Shown piece after piece: positions 34,054 to 42,838 of a stretch of DNA of 64,000 nucleotides; position 1 is the stretch's first letter, and every line of letters begins with the position of its first letter. The DNA is from Rothia mucilaginosa. GTDB lineage: Bacteria; Actinomycetota; Actinomycetes; Actinomycetales; Micrococcaceae. The stretch is from the NCBI RefSeq assembly GCF_001548235.1, contig NZ_AP014938.1, positions 124,001 through 188,000 on the forward strand, in the 5' to 3' direction. The translations under genes and the position numbers were made by a program. The notes beneath the pieces are model-generated. The model had not been told where the DNA came from and ran no database searches. It saw only the letters and a program-made list of their open reading frames with translations.

Positions 34054-36156
34054 CTACATATCGATGCTCTCAGTATCCAGCTGATGAGCACCCGCAATGA
34101 TGAACTCCTTACGCGGAGCCACCTCAGAACCCATCAACAAGGAGAACGCACGCTCGGCAGCCTCCGCATCCTCAATGCGAATACGGCGCAACATACGATG
34201 GCGCGGATCCATCGTGGTCTCAGCCAGCTGGTCAGCGTCCATCTCACCCAGACCCTTATAGCGCTGAATGGGTTCCTTATAGGACACACTCTGCTCCTGC
34301 AAAGAATCCAGAAGCTCATGCAGCTGCTTCTCCGAGTAGGTGTACACCATCTCGTTCGGCTTACCGCGGCGCACCACCTCCACGCGATGCAGAGGCGGAA
34401 CCGCAGCGTACACGCGACCTGCCTCAATCAGCGGACGCATGTAACGGTAGAACAGAGTCAGCAGCAGGGTACGAATGTGGGCGCCATCCACGTCCGCATC
34501 GGTCATCATAATGACCTTGCCGTAGCGAGCAGAGTCCAGATCAAAAGTACGACCCGAGCCTGCACCAATGACCTGAATCAGCGCCGCACACTCAGCATTC
34601 GCGAGCACATCAGTCACCGAAGCACGCTGAGTGTTCAGAATCTTACCGCGAATCGGCAGCAGAGCCTGATACGAAGAAGAACGCGCCAGACGCGCAGTAC
34701 CCAGCGCCGAGTCACCCTCCACAATGAACAGCTCAGAATGCTCAACATTGGTCGAACGGCAATCCACCAGCTTAGTGGGCATGGACGAAGACTCCAACGC
34801 GGTCTTACGGCGCTGAGTTTCCTTATGGATGCGAGCCGAGACGCGGGTCTTCATCTCAGAGACGACCTTCTCGCACAGAGCGGTCGCCTGAGCCTTCTCC
34901 GCACGGGCGGTCGACTCCAGGCGAGCCTTCAGGGCGTCTCCCACGACCTTCGACACGATCTGGCGAACCGCCGGGGTACCCAGAATCTCCTTGGTCTGAC
35001 CCTCAAACTGCGGCTCGGCAAGACGCACGGTCAGCACGGCGGTTAGGCCGGCGAGCACATCGTCCTTCTCAATTTTGTCGTTACCCACCTTGTACTTGCG
35101 GGCGTTATCGGCAAGATGCTTGCGCATCACGCGCAGCAGGCCCTGCTCAAAACCGGTAGTGTGGGTACCGCCCTTGGGGGTGGCAATAATGTTCACAAAG
35201 CTACGAACCGTCGTCTCGTAGCCAATACCCCAGCGCAGCGCAACGTCCACTTCACAATCGCGCTCCACATCGGTCAGCTGCGAGCGGCCGTCCTCACCCA
35301 GCACGGGCACGGTCTCGGTGAAAGAGCCGCTGCCGCTAAAACGCCAGGTGTCGGTAATACGCTCATCGTGCGCCAAGAAATCGACGAACTCGCTAATGCC
35401 GCCGTCGTACTGGAAAACTTCCTCGTGGGGATCCAACTCACCGGGGGTGCCGGGCAGTCGGCGCTCATCGCGGATGCAAATACGCAGACCCGGAATGAGG
35501 AACGCGGTCTGGCGCGCACGAGCAGCCAAGTCCTCGTAGCTGAACTTGGCGTCGGGGGTGAAAATCTGCGGGTCAGCCCAATAGCGCACACGGGTGCCGG
35601 TCACGCCGCGCTTAGCGCGACCCACAATCTGCAGGGCGTCCGTGCCCTCGGTTGCGGGAGTGAACGGATCATCGGGCTTGGGGGTGCGGCCGGACTCGAA
35701 GTGGCCGGGAATGCCGTGGCGGAAAGACATCTGGTAGGTCTTCGAGCCGCGGTCCACCTGCACGTCCAGGCGGGAAGACAGCGCGTTCACCACGGAAGCG
35801 CCCACACCGTGCAAACCACCGGAGGCGTTATAGGAGCCGCCGCCAAACTTACCGCCGGCGTGCAGCTTGGTGAACACGACCTCCACACCGGACAGGCCGG
35901 TGCGCGGCTCAATATCGGTGGGGATACCGCGGCCATCATCGCGTACCTCAACCGAACCATCACGGTACAGGATGACCTGAATAGACTGACCGAAACCGGC
36001 GAGCGCCTCATCCACCGAGTTGTCAATAATCTCCCAGAGGCAGTGCATCAGGCCGCGGGAGTCGGTGGAGCCAATGTACATACCCGGGCGTTTGCGTACA
36101 GCTTCCAGACCTTCCAACACGGAGAGGTGACGGGCGGTGTAGTTCGAAGACGCCAC
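34054..36156 (-). CDS. parE: DNA topoisomerase IV subunit B
   Basis: 700-aa type IIA ATPase subunit. The GHKL ATPase domain shows EIIDNSVDEALAG, DDGRGIPTDI and GGLHGVGASVVNAL. The transducer domain follows, then the Toprim domain with EGDSALGTARLARS and the metal-binding MTDADVDGAHIR. The C-terminus is of the short ParE type, ending soon after KEFIIAGAHQLDTESIDM. It starts with GTG after AAAGGA. parC is in the same window on the opposite strand, supporting topo IV over gyrase. A -10-like TAGAAT lies on the minus strand at 36275-36280. Confidence 0.93.
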   Translation of the reverse strand: MASSNYTARHLSVLEGLEAVRKRPGMYIGSTDSRGLMHCLWEIIDNSVDEALAGFGQSIQVILYRDGSVEVRDDGRGIPTDIEPRTGLSGVEVVFTKLHAGGKFGGGSYNASGGLHGVGASVVNALSSRLDVQVDRGSKTYQMSFRHGIPGHFESGRTPKPDDPFTPATEGTDALQIVGRAKRGVTGTRVRYWADPQIFTPDAKFSYEDLAARARQTAFLIPGLRICIRDERRLPGTPGELDPHEEVFQYDGGISEFVDFLAHDERITDTWRFSGSGSFTETVPVLGEDGRSQLTDVERDCEVDVALRWGIGYETTVRSFVNIIATPKGGTHTTGFEQGLLRVMRKHLADNARKYKVGNDKIEKDDVLAGLTAVLTVRLAEPQFEGQTKEILGTPAVRQIVSKVVGDALKARLESTARAEKAQATALCEKVVSEMKTRVSARIHKETQRRKTALESSSMPTKLVDCRSTNVEHSELFIVEGDSALGTARLARSSSYQALLPIRGKILNTQRASVTDVLANAECAALIQVIGAGSGRTFDLDSARYGKVIMMTDADVDGAHIRTLLLTLFYRYMRPLIEAGRVYAAVPPLHRVEVVRRGKPNEMVYTYSEKQLHELLDSLQEQSVSYKEPIQRYKGLGEMDADQLAETTMDPRHRMLRRIRIEDAEAAERAFSLLMGSEVAPRKEFIIAGAHQLDTESIDM

Positions 36157-36484
36157 GGGAATCCTTTCGGCATTTGATGACTGTGTGCAAGTGATGACTG
36201 TGTGTTTAGCGCGGCAAGGTAACGGAGGCTAATCAGAAACGCCCCGGCTTGCGCTCATAGTGCTCTAAGTTTCTATTCTATCGTGGCTTGTTGCCCGCTT
36301 CTGTCTGCATCGTCATTAGGTGCGGTCGAGAGAATGGAACAGCAGAAAAGCACCGGCTGCCACTCCCCCATGGAGTAGCAGCCGGCGTGTAAGTATCTGT
36401 GGGTATCTGAATTTTTAGGGTGCGCTTGCGAGGTATCCACTCTGGGTACCTCACAGCTGAGGCGTTCCCCTAGTGTGCATCACC
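36157..36484. other. Gap between parE and the DUF membrane gene
   Basis: It contains two copies of TGATGACTGTGTG (36175-36187 and 36192-36204) just upstream of parE, a minus-strand TAGAAT at 36275-36280, the terminator at 36353-36386, and a small inverted repeat GAGGTATCC/GGGTACCTC at 36431-36453. No coding signal. Confidence 0.5.
36353..36386 (-). terminator. Terminator after the membrane-protein gene
   Basis: CCGGCTGC-ACTCC arms with complement GGAGT-GCAGCCGG, each side with one unpaired base; CTTTTCT follows on the minus strand. Confidence 0.75.
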
Positions 36485-37714
36485 CTAGTGCATATCACCC
36501 GAGGCGCGCGAGGAGCTCTCGTGACGGTTCGTGACCATGATATTGGATTTGAAGTAGAACTCTTCGGGAAGCTCATTCGTGACCGGGCCGTGCGGGAACT
36601 CGCTGAGCTTGGGCACAAAGTACCAGTCCATCAGCTCGCCGCTGCTCTGCTTGAGCACGCGGCGTTCCCTCATGGCGTGGTGTACCTTGCGGCGCAGGCG
36701 CGGGCTGTCTTTCAGGGTGCTGGTGAAGACCCACGGAGTCTCGTAGCCCTCGGTCATCATGCCGAAGGTGATGCGCAGGTTGCCCTTCTCATCGGCGTCC
36801 ATCGTGAAGTCGCCGTCCGCGATATCGGTGAAGGCGAGCATCCAGCTGTGTCGGCGTTCGTAGCTTTCGCGGGTGGTCTGCAGCGCCGCAATGATGCGGT
36901 GGTCAACCAGCAGCTCCACCTTACGTTCGGTAATCTCACCCAGACGAGCGTAGGAGCCGAAGGCGCGGTTCGCGCCACTGCGGCGAGGCCACTTCGTCAC
37001 CGCACCGTGCGGCACCTCCCCCGCAAAGGTGAAGGGGCCCGTAATAGTGCCGGGCAGTCGCAGACGCTCAAACGGAGCCGTCGGCAGGAAGGTCGTCAGC
37101 AGCTGATCGGAGCTCACCGACTTACCCCAGCGCGCCATCTCAAAGATGGTCGGTTCGGGGCCCACCGGGTAGAGGCGCGGCATCTTGCGACCGAACTCGT
37201 CAAAGCCCTCAATAAACTCACCGTTGGAACTGTACCCAGGCATGGTCGCACCGAGCGGGCGAGTCCACGACCCCGAATACGGCTTGGTCAGGTGCGGGTT
37301 CTCCACCGGCAGGATGCTGGTGCGAGCGCCCAGGTAGGCGGGCATACGCGAGAGGTTACGCCAGGCGAACTTAGCGGCAACCGCCTCGCGCCACCACATC
37401 GGGCGCTTGCCGGGGGTCTGCCCGCCCAGGCAGTGCATGAGCAGCCAGAATCCAGCCCAGCCGAGGCAACCTACGGCAACCACCCAGAGACTAATCGTTA
37501 GCACGGTATGCAGGGTTCCGGTCGCCCAGATATTCGTGGCGATTAGACCCATGAACGCCACCCACGCCACCATGACGTACGGGCCGAGCGTAATCATCGG
37601 GTCGACCACCTTCACGGCGGCAATGACGCGGCGGTTCAGCCCGCGCCACACGTAGGAGTACGCCCAGCATCCGGCGGCAAGGGCGAATGCCATCAGCAGA
37701 AGAAGGATGAGCAT
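36485..37714 (-). CDS. Membrane-anchored protein of unknown function
   Basis: 409-aa protein. A hydrophobic helix at residues 1-20 is followed by two more in the next hundred residues (TLGPYVMVAWVAFMGLIATNIWA and TISLWVVAVGCLGWAGFWLLMH). A soluble domain of about 300 residues comes after, rich in Arg/Trp/Pro and probably cytoplasmic (AWRNLSRMPAYLG, SYARLGEITERKVELLVDHRIIAAL, MLAFTDIADGDFTMDADEKGNLRITFGM). ATG 37714 is preferred over the frame start at 37768 because it is preceded by GAAAGAG and opens directly into the first helix. I recognise no family. It is flanked by terminators on both sides, so it is monocistronic. Confidence 0.75.
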   Translation of the reverse strand: MLILLLLMAFALAAGCWAYSYVWRGLNRRVIAAVKVVDPMITLGPYVMVAWVAFMGLIATNIWATGTLHTVLTISLWVVAVGCLGWAGFWLLMHCLGGQTPGKRPMWWREAVAAKFAWRNLSRMPAYLGARTSILPVENPHLTKPYSGSWTRPLGATMPGYSSNGEFIEGFDEFGRKMPRLYPVGPEPTIFEMARWGKSVSSDQLLTTFLPTAPFERLRLPGTITGPFTFAGEVPHGAVTKWPRRSGANRAFGSYARLGEITERKVELLVDHRIIAALQTTRESYERRHSWMLAFTDIADGDFTMDADEKGNLRITFGMMTEGYETPWVFTSTLKDSPRLRRKVHHAMRERRVLKQSSGELMDWYFVPKLSEFPHGPVTNELPEEFYFKSNIMVTNRHESSSRASGDMH

Positions 37715-38034
37715 CGGTGTGTCTCTTTCGCTGCAGGTTTTATACCGCGGTCGGTGACGGGCGGGCATCGGGCGGATGCCCCACTGAAAGGCTTTTCAAT
37801 AGCAAAACTCGTCTGCCGAAGGTACCTTCAGCAGACGAGTTTCTTGGGTGTCACTAACCTTGAGGTAAAGCTTCTCACACTATTGTGCCTTTAATTGGTA
37901 TCTCTGTGGGGGATTTTAGGGGGATGCGCGAAAAAATCGCACCCAACCCCGCGTTTTCACCCATCAGACCGGCGCAGTGAGACAGGCACAGCGAGTATGC
38001 TCTGGCGCCTCAGCGACGGTTTTAGACAGAGGTT
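37715..38034. other. Gap between the membrane gene and rdgB
   Basis: 320 bases holding the rdgB terminator at 37804-37843 and, towards rdgB, G-rich and A-rich tracts (GGGGGATTTTAGGGGGA). I see no ORF. The promoter of the membrane gene should lie at 37715-37800, but no convincing hexamer stands out. Confidence 0.45.
37804..37843 (-). terminator. Terminator after rdgB
   Basis: 12-bp stem AAACTCGTCTGC/GCAGACGAGTTT with the loop containing a further GAAGGTACCTTC palindrome; TTTTGCTATT follows on the minus strand. The hairpin can extend through the inner palindrome. Confidence 0.9.
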
Positions 38035-38691
38035 TTAGGAGGTCAGCGCGGCAGCAATCTGAGGAATCAGCGCCTCAAAAGCACGCGCACGGTGGCTAAT
38101 CGAGTTCTTAATCTCGGCGGGAATCTCAGCGCACGACTTGCCAGCGTACTGGCCCTCGTACAGGGCGTTCTCACCGTTCAGCTCCACGGGGCGCAGAATC
38201 GGGTCGTAACCGAAGCCGCCCTCCCCCGCCGGTGCGGTCAGCAGCTCGCCGGGCAGCTCGCCGTACTCGACCGCCTCAAAACCGTTCGGGGAGGCAACCG
38301 ACGCCGCGCAGCAGAACTTCGCGCCGCGGTGCTCGGCAGGAATATCGCTCAGCTGAGCCAGCAGCAGGTTCAGGTTCGCGGTGTCATCACCGTGGCTACC
38401 CGCCCAGCGCGCCGAGAAAATACCGGGAGCACCGTTGAGCACATCTACCGACAGGCCGGAATCGTCAGCAATAGCGACCAGGCCGGTTGCCTCGGCAACA
38501 GCGCGAGCCTTCAGCAGGGAGTTCTCAGCGAAGGTCACGCCGGTCTCGGGAACATCGGGTGCGTTCACGCTGGAGGCGTCAACCACCTGGGTATCAACGT
38601 CCAGGCCGTCAATGCGTCCGCGCAGAATCTCGCGCAGTTCCTTGAGCTTGCCCTTATTGTGGCTCGCCAAAACAATCTTTGCGTCTGCCAT
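38035..38691 (-). CDS. rdgB: Non-canonical purine NTP pyrophosphatase (RdgB/HAM1)
   Basis: 218-aa house-cleaning enzyme that hydrolyses dITP, ITP and XTP to the monophosphate. Signatures: ASHNKGKLKELREIL at the N-terminus, ENSLLKARAVAEATG, AIADDSGLSVDVLNGAPGIFSARWAG, GEGGFGYDPIL and SHRARAFEAL near the C-terminus. AAGGAG precedes the ATG. It lies 38 bases downstream of rph on the same strand, an order kept across Actinobacteria (murI, hydrolase, rph, rdgB). Confidence 0.97.
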   Translation of the reverse strand: MADAKIVLASHNKGKLKELREILRGRIDGLDVDTQVVDASSVNAPDVPETGVTFAENSLLKARAVAEATGLVAIADDSGLSVDVLNGAPGIFSARWAGSHGDDTANLNLLLAQLSDIPAEHRGAKFCCAASVASPNGFEAVEYGELPGELLTAPAGEGGFGYDPILRPVELNGENALYEGQYAGKSCAEIPAEIKNSISHRARAFEALIPQIAAALTS

Positions 38692-38729
38692 AGTTTCTCC
38701 TTGTCGACGGAACTAGTTACTGAGACGGG

Positions 38730-39461
38730 TTAGTGTGCCAGTGCTTCACGCTGAATCTGAGCCAGCTCTGCGGTGCCTTCCAGAGCCAGGTCGAGCAGGC
38801 TGTTGAGCTCGTCGCGGTCGAAAGGCGCACCCTCTGCGGTGCCCTGAACCTCAACGAACTTGCCGCTGCCGGTGACGACCACGTTCATGTCGGTCTCTGC
38901 GCGTACGTCCTCGGTGTAGGGCAAATCCAGCATGGGGGTGCCGTCAATAATGCCCACCGAAATTGCGGACACCGAATCGATTAGCGGGTTCGCCTTAGCG
39001 GGCAGAATCTTCTGCTCCTTCGCCCAGGTAATAGCGTCAGCCAACGCCACGTACGCGCCGGTAATGGAAGCGGTGCGGGTGCCGCCGTCAGCCTGCAGAA
39101 CGTCGCAGTCGAGCACGATGGTGTTCTCGCCCAGCTCGTCCATGTTGATGACGGCGCGCAGGGAGCGACCAATCAGGCGGGAAATCTCGTGGGTGCGGCC
39201 ACCCACGCGGCCCTTGAGCGACTCGCGAGAAGAACGGGTGTTGGTGGCGCGCGGCAACATCGCGTACTCAGCGGTCACCCAGCCCTTACCCTCGCCCTTG
39301 AGCCAGCGCGGCACGCCCTCGGTGAAGGATGCGGTGCACAGCACGCGGGTGTTGCCGAACTCGATAAGGGCAGAACCCTCAGCGTTGCGGGACCAGCCGC
39401 GGGTAATGGTGATGGGGCGCAGTTCGTTGAGGGCGCGCCCGTCTTCGCGGGGTGCAGTCAT
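38730..39461 (-). CDS. rph: Ribonuclease PH
   Basis: 243-aa phosphorolytic 3'-5' exoribonuclease that trims tRNA precursors. Signatures: [84 protein letters not shown]. It has the normal length of the family and forms a hexamer. AAGGAG lies a few bases before the ATG. It is the third gene of the murI-hydrolase-rph-rdgB series. Confidence 0.97.
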   Translation of the reverse strand: MTAPREDGRALNELRPITITRGWSRNAEGSALIEFGNTRVLCTASFTEGVPRWLKGEGKGWVTAEYAMLPRATNTRSSRESLKGRVGGRTHEISRLIGRSLRAVINMDELGENTIVLDCDVLQADGGTRTASITGAYVALADAITWAKEQKILPAKANPLIDSVSAISVGIIDGTPMLDLPYTEDVRAETDMNVVVTGSGKFVEVQGTAEGAPFDRDELNSLLDLALEGTAELAQIQREALAH

Positions 39462-39551
39462 GGGTTCTCCTTGGGTCTGTCTGCGGGGTCTGTGTCTGTC
39501 TGTTGAATCTGTGTTAGCTGGCGCAAAAGGCGTGTACCGGGGTTGTTGTAC

Positions 39552-40445
39552 CTAGTCCAGCTCGGGCTTCGGCAAGGCAATCGCGGTGTTCAGCGGCGGG
39601 TCGAGCACCTCCACCACATTCAGGGTGGACGTGACCGGGTGAGCCTCCGTCGGGCGCGGGTAGATGCGGTAGCTTGCCGCCATTTCGGCAATGCCGACCG
39701 GGCCGGAGAAGGCACTACGCGCCTCCTCACGGGCAATGTCCGGGTCGTTCCACACGGGCAGGTGGGTCAGCAGCAGGTTACGCACGCCCGCCTCCGTGGC
39801 TGCCTCGCCGGCACGCTTGCCGGTCAGGTGAATACCGCGCAGGGCGTCATCGCGGCCCTCCTGGTATGCAGCCTCGCAGAGGAACAGGTCAGCGCCGCGA
39901 GCAGCCTTAACCAGGCCCTCGCACAGGTCGGTATCGCCCGAGTATGCGAACACGGTGTGGCCCTCACGGTCATTGCAGGTGATGCGCAGCGCGTACGGAT
40001 CCTTCGAGGGGTGAACCACTCGGAACGGCTCCACGCGGAAGGGACCAATCTGCACGGGCTCACCCTCGGTCCAGGTGTGGTACTCGAACTCGGTGCTCAT
40101 GCCCGGCTCCGGGTCCAGGCCGTGAGTCGCCGAAAGGTACTCGTTAATCGCGGCGGGACCGTACAGCGGAATGCGGCCCTTGGGCCAGCCGCGCGGATCC
40201 CACTTGACCGCCACGTGCAGACCGGACAGGTCGATGCAGTGGTCCGGGTGCAGGTGCGAAATCAGAATCGCGTCGATATCGCTCAGGTCGATATGGCGCT
40301 GGAGCATGCCGAGTGAGCCGTTGCCCATGTCCATAATGATGCGCCAGGTGCGACCCGCAAAGTCCGTGGCGGTGAGCATATAGCAACTAGCCGGTGAGAC
40401 GGGGCCGGGAAAGGAGCCCGTGCAACCGATAACGGTTAGACGCAT
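39552..40445 (-). CDS. MBL-fold metallo-hydrolase, RNase Z-like
   Basis: 297-aa metallo-beta-lactamase-fold protein. The zinc motif [11 protein letters not shown] is intact. A later His in FRVVHPS, an Asp in [13 protein letters not shown] and a His in [12 protein letters not shown] / LLLTHLPVW complete the set. This arrangement resembles RNase Z and related phosphodiesterases. In mycobacteria a similar gene beside murI is annotated as a cyclic-nucleotide phosphodiesterase, so the substrate is open. Its ATG overlaps the murI stop by 10 bases, so the two are translationally coupled. Confidence 0.9.
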   Translation of the reverse strand: MRLTVIGCTGSFPGPVSPASCYMLTATDFAGRTWRIIMDMGNGSLGMLQRHIDLSDIDAILISHLHPDHCIDLSGLHVAVKWDPRGWPKGRIPLYGPAAINEYLSATHGLDPEPGMSTEFEYHTWTEGEPVQIGPFRVEPFRVVHPSKDPYALRITCNDREGHTVFAYSGDTDLCEGLVKAARGADLFLCEAAYQEGRDDALRGIHLTGKRAGEAATEAGVRNLLLTHLPVWNDPDIAREEARSAFSGPVGIAEMAASYRIYPRPTEAHPVTSTLNVVEVLDPPLNTAIALPKPELD

Positions 40446-41506
40446 GAGGTGTCGTCCTTAGGGGTGGTGCCGGAAAATTCGGTGCCCGCGGAGGTGTGTG
40501 CTACCTCTGCAAGATCTGCCGATTCGTCGAGGGTGATGTTTTCGTCGATGTTGATGTTGCGGTGTGCCGCAAGCATTTCGGGGGTGAGCGCCGCCAGCGA
40601 GCCGGTCGGGTAGCGTTCCGCCACGGAGCTGGTGTGGCGCACGTTGGTGACCTCGGGGCCGAGGAAGCGGCGCGCCAGCTGTGAGAACGTCTCAGATTCG
40701 CCGGTGGCGAGGAATTCGTGGCGCGGGTTTTCCTCGGGGACCGGGCTTTCAATGGCATGGTTGAGCAGTTCGCGGTACACGTCCTTCGCGGTCTCATCCG
40801 CGGAGGAAACCAGGGTGACATCCTCACCCATAATGTAGGAAATTACGCCGGCCAGCAGCGGGTAGTGGGTACAGCCGAGCACGAGGGTGTCCACGCCGGC
40901 GTCCTTGAGCGGCTGCAGGTACTCGCGGGCGGTCTCCAGCAGCTCGGGACCGGAGGTAATGCCCTTCTCCACGAACTCCACGAAGCGCGGGCACGCCACC
41001 GAGTGCACCTCAAGGTTCGGGGTAATCGCGAAAGTGTCCTCGTAGGCGCGGGAGGTGACGGTCGCCTCCGTTGCAATCACGCCGATCTTGCGGTTGCGGG
41101 TTGCGGCGAGCGCACGGCGGGCGGCGGGCTGAATCACCTCAATGACGGGGATGCCGTACTGGCGGGTGTAGCGTTCGCGGGCGTCGCGGAGCACCGCCGC
41201 GGAGGCGGTGTTGCAGGCGATGACGAGCATTTTCACGCCAGAGTCGACGAGTTCGTCCATAATGCGTAGCGCGTTGGCGCGTACTTCTGCGATTTTGAGG
41301 GGGCCGTAGGGGCCGTGGGCGGTGTCGCCGACGTAGATGATGCGTTCGTGAGGCAGCTGGTCCATGATGGCGCGTGCCACGGTGAGTCCGCCGACTCCGG
41401 AGTCGAAGACGCCGATGGGTGCCGCGGCGGTGGGGCCTACGGGCGCGGGGCTACCCCAGGGGGTGCGGGCACGGTAGGGATTGGTTGCGTCGATACTGTC
41501 ACTCAT
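40436..41506 (-). CDS. murI: Glutamate racemase
   Basis: 356-aa enzyme making D-glutamate for peptidoglycan. The two catalytic cysteines are visible: Cys98 in VIACNTASA and Cys212 in LGCTHYPLL, together with [12 protein letters not shown] (32-43) and [11 protein letters not shown]. It is longer than the usual 260-285 residues: about 30 extra at the N-terminus (Pro/Ala-rich) and about 65 at the C-terminus after FLGPEV, acidic and Thr/Ser-rich, with no known domain. The start has AGGTGAC upstream; a shorter start is possible but not obvious. First gene of the murI-rph-rdgB group. Confidence 0.95.
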   Translation of the reverse strand: MSDSIDATNPYRARTPWGSPAPVGPTAAAPIGVFDSGVGGLTVARAIMDQLPHERIIYVGDTAHGPYGPLKIAEVRANALRIMDELVDSGVKMLVIACNTASAAVLRDARERYTRQYGIPVIEVIQPAARRALAATRNRKIGVIATEATVTSRAYEDTFAITPNLEVHSVACPRFVEFVEKGITSGPELLETAREYLQPLKDAGVDTLVLGCTHYPLLAGVISYIMGEDVTLVSSADETAKDVYRELLNHAIESPVPEENPRHEFLATGESETFSQLARRFLGPEVTNVRHTSSVAERYPTGSLAALTPEMLAAHRNINIDENITLDESADLAEVAHTSAGTEFSGTTPKDDTSCV

Positions 41507-41660
41507 GTGTCACCTACACTTTGTTATCGGTCGGGTACCACGTTCTATGCTAACTCGCTAAGGTTACCCATTTATTCCATAGAGCGGCTAGATGAGTCGA
41601 GAACCACCATTATGTGGTTGTATATGACAATAGTTTGAGGGGTAATTCGAAAAATTCGTT

Positions 41661-42278
41661 CTATTCTTGCTCGTTTGCCCCGCCAAATGCTCCGCCGGGT
41701 GTTTCTTCTTCGTCGTCCAGTCCGTCGAGCATGGCGAGCATGAGCGAGTCCTGAACCCAGGAGACGAAGTTGTACACCACAGCCATGTACTCTTCCTGGG
41801 TCTCAATCTCGGAAGGGTCGGTGAACGCCGCAATATCTTCTGCGGTGTCTTCGTCCACGATGTAGAGGCGGTCGGCGAGCACCAGGCGAATATCGCCGAG
41901 CGCGGCAGCCCAGGCGCGGGCGTGCTCCTCGTTCAGGCGCAGGTCGCTGGATTCAATGTCGAAGGCGAGCATGGCGAGGTTTGCGCGTTTGGTTTCTCGC
42001 AGGTCGCGTTCGGTGTAGCGGCGGTATTCGGTGGCGGCCTCGTCGTCGCTGCTTGCGGCGGGTAGCAGGCGTGCTACGGCACTGTCGGCGGGGACGGTGG
42101 GGTTTTCGGTGATGCCGACCAGCGCCTCCAGCGGGTCGACGGTGCCGCCGTCAGCGGTGGTGTCTGCCGGGCGCAGCAGCGCGCGCACGTCTTCGGCGAG
42201 TTCGCGAATCAGGTCGCGTTCGGCGGGTTCGAAGGAGGCGGTGTAGCCTCCGGGGGTGCGGCGGAAGGGTCGCGCCAT
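41661..42278 (-). CDS. DUF2017 protein
   Basis: 205-aa soluble protein (MARPFRRTPGGYTASFEPAERDL at the start). It has the all-helical DUF2017 pattern: RDLIRELAEDVRALL, YRRYTERDLRETKRANLAML, EEHARAWAAALGDIRLVLADRL and YMAVVYNFVSWVQDSLM. The ATG shares its A with the stop codon of clpS (TAATG), so the two are co-translated, as in many Actinobacteria. A much longer frame (to 42746) exists but would overlap clpS completely and is rejected. Function is unknown; a link to ClpS-dependent proteolysis is only suggested by the fixed pairing. Confidence 0.93.
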   Translation of the reverse strand: MARPFRRTPGGYTASFEPAERDLIRELAEDVRALLRPADTTADGGTVDPLEALVGITENPTVPADSAVARLLPAASSDDEAATEYRRYTERDLRETKRANLAMLAFDIESSDLRLNEEHARAWAAALGDIRLVLADRLYIVDEDTAEDIAAFTDPSEIETQEEYMAVVYNFVSWVQDSLMLAMLDGLDDEEETPGGAFGGANEQE

Positions 42279-42598
42279 TAGTTTTCTACTTTCTCGAAGG
42301 TTGCCAGCAGACCCCAGGCGTGCATTGCCTGGGTGTGTTTTTCGGCGTCTTCGCGCGAGCCGGTGAAGACGATTGCTTTGCCGTTGTTGTGCACCTGCAG
42401 CATGAGCTCTTCGGCGCGGGCGCGGGAGTAGCCAAAGTGACTGCGGAAGACGTAGGACACGTAGGTCATGAGGTTGACGGGGTCGTTCCAGACGATGACT
42501 TTCCAGGGGGTTTCTGTGGCGAGGATGTTCTCCAGTGCGGTGTCGAGGTCGGTGTCCTCGAGGGTTCCGGTGGAGAGGGTCACGGCGGTAGTGTTCAT
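42278..42598 (-). CDS. clpS: ATP-dependent Clp protease adaptor ClpS
   Basis: 106-aa N-recognin adaptor that hands substrates with destabilising N-termini to ClpC/ClpA-ClpP. The core WKVIVWNDPVNLMTYVSYVF carries the binding-pocket Asn-Asp, then a helix with FGYSRARAEELMLQVHNNGKAIV and the final strand LLATFEKVE. ATG 42598 is chosen because AAGGAAA lies just upstream; the frame extends to 42685 without support. It is divergent from pncB. Confidence 0.95.
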   Translation of the reverse strand: MNTTAVTLSTGTLEDTDLDTALENILATETPWKVIVWNDPVNLMTYVSYVFRSHFGYSRARAEELMLQVHNNGKAIVFTGSREDAEKHTQAMHAWGLLATFEKVEN

Positions 42599-42745
42599 TG
42601 GTTTCCTTTGCGGCCGGTTCCCTTTGATTATACGGGCGGGTATGTGTTGCCCCTGTGTTGTCCCCAGAGTTGCCGCTGTGTTCATCCTGTGCCGCTGCGG
42701 TGGTTATCCTGCGTTGTTCCCGCTCAGAGTGCTGGTAATTTGTCA

Positions 42746-42830
42746 TACTACAGTACTTAGAGTCAAGAATACTTTATGTAGTGATTGACACGCCGACTTA
42801 AGAGGAAAAATACCCTAATCCCCCACTACA
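42746..42830. promoter_or_regulatory. Three YACTACA half-sites in the clpS-pncB gap
   Basis: TACTACA (42746-42752), TGTAGTG, which is CACTACA inverted (42777-42783), and CACTACA (42824-42830) lie within 85 bases. The last overlaps the putative pncB -10. This layout is consistent with operator sites of a repressor of NAD-salvage genes, but the regulator is not identified. Confidence 0.4.
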
Positions 42831-42832
42831 AT
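42827..42832 (+). promoter_or_regulatory. Putative -10 (TACAAT) for a leaderless pncB mRNA
   Basis: TACAAT ends 6 bases before ATG 42839 with no ribosome site between them. The nearest purine-rich block, AGAGGAAAAA, is about 30 bases away, too far to act as one. Confidence 0.45.
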
Positions 42833-42838
42833 AAACAT

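Noticed and set aside
41661..42746. A 361-codon frame extending the DUF2017 gene upstream
   Set aside because: The extra 156 codons overlap the whole clpS gene in another frame and give a low-complexity Arg/His/Asn translation. DUF2017 starts at 42278, coupled to the clpS stop.
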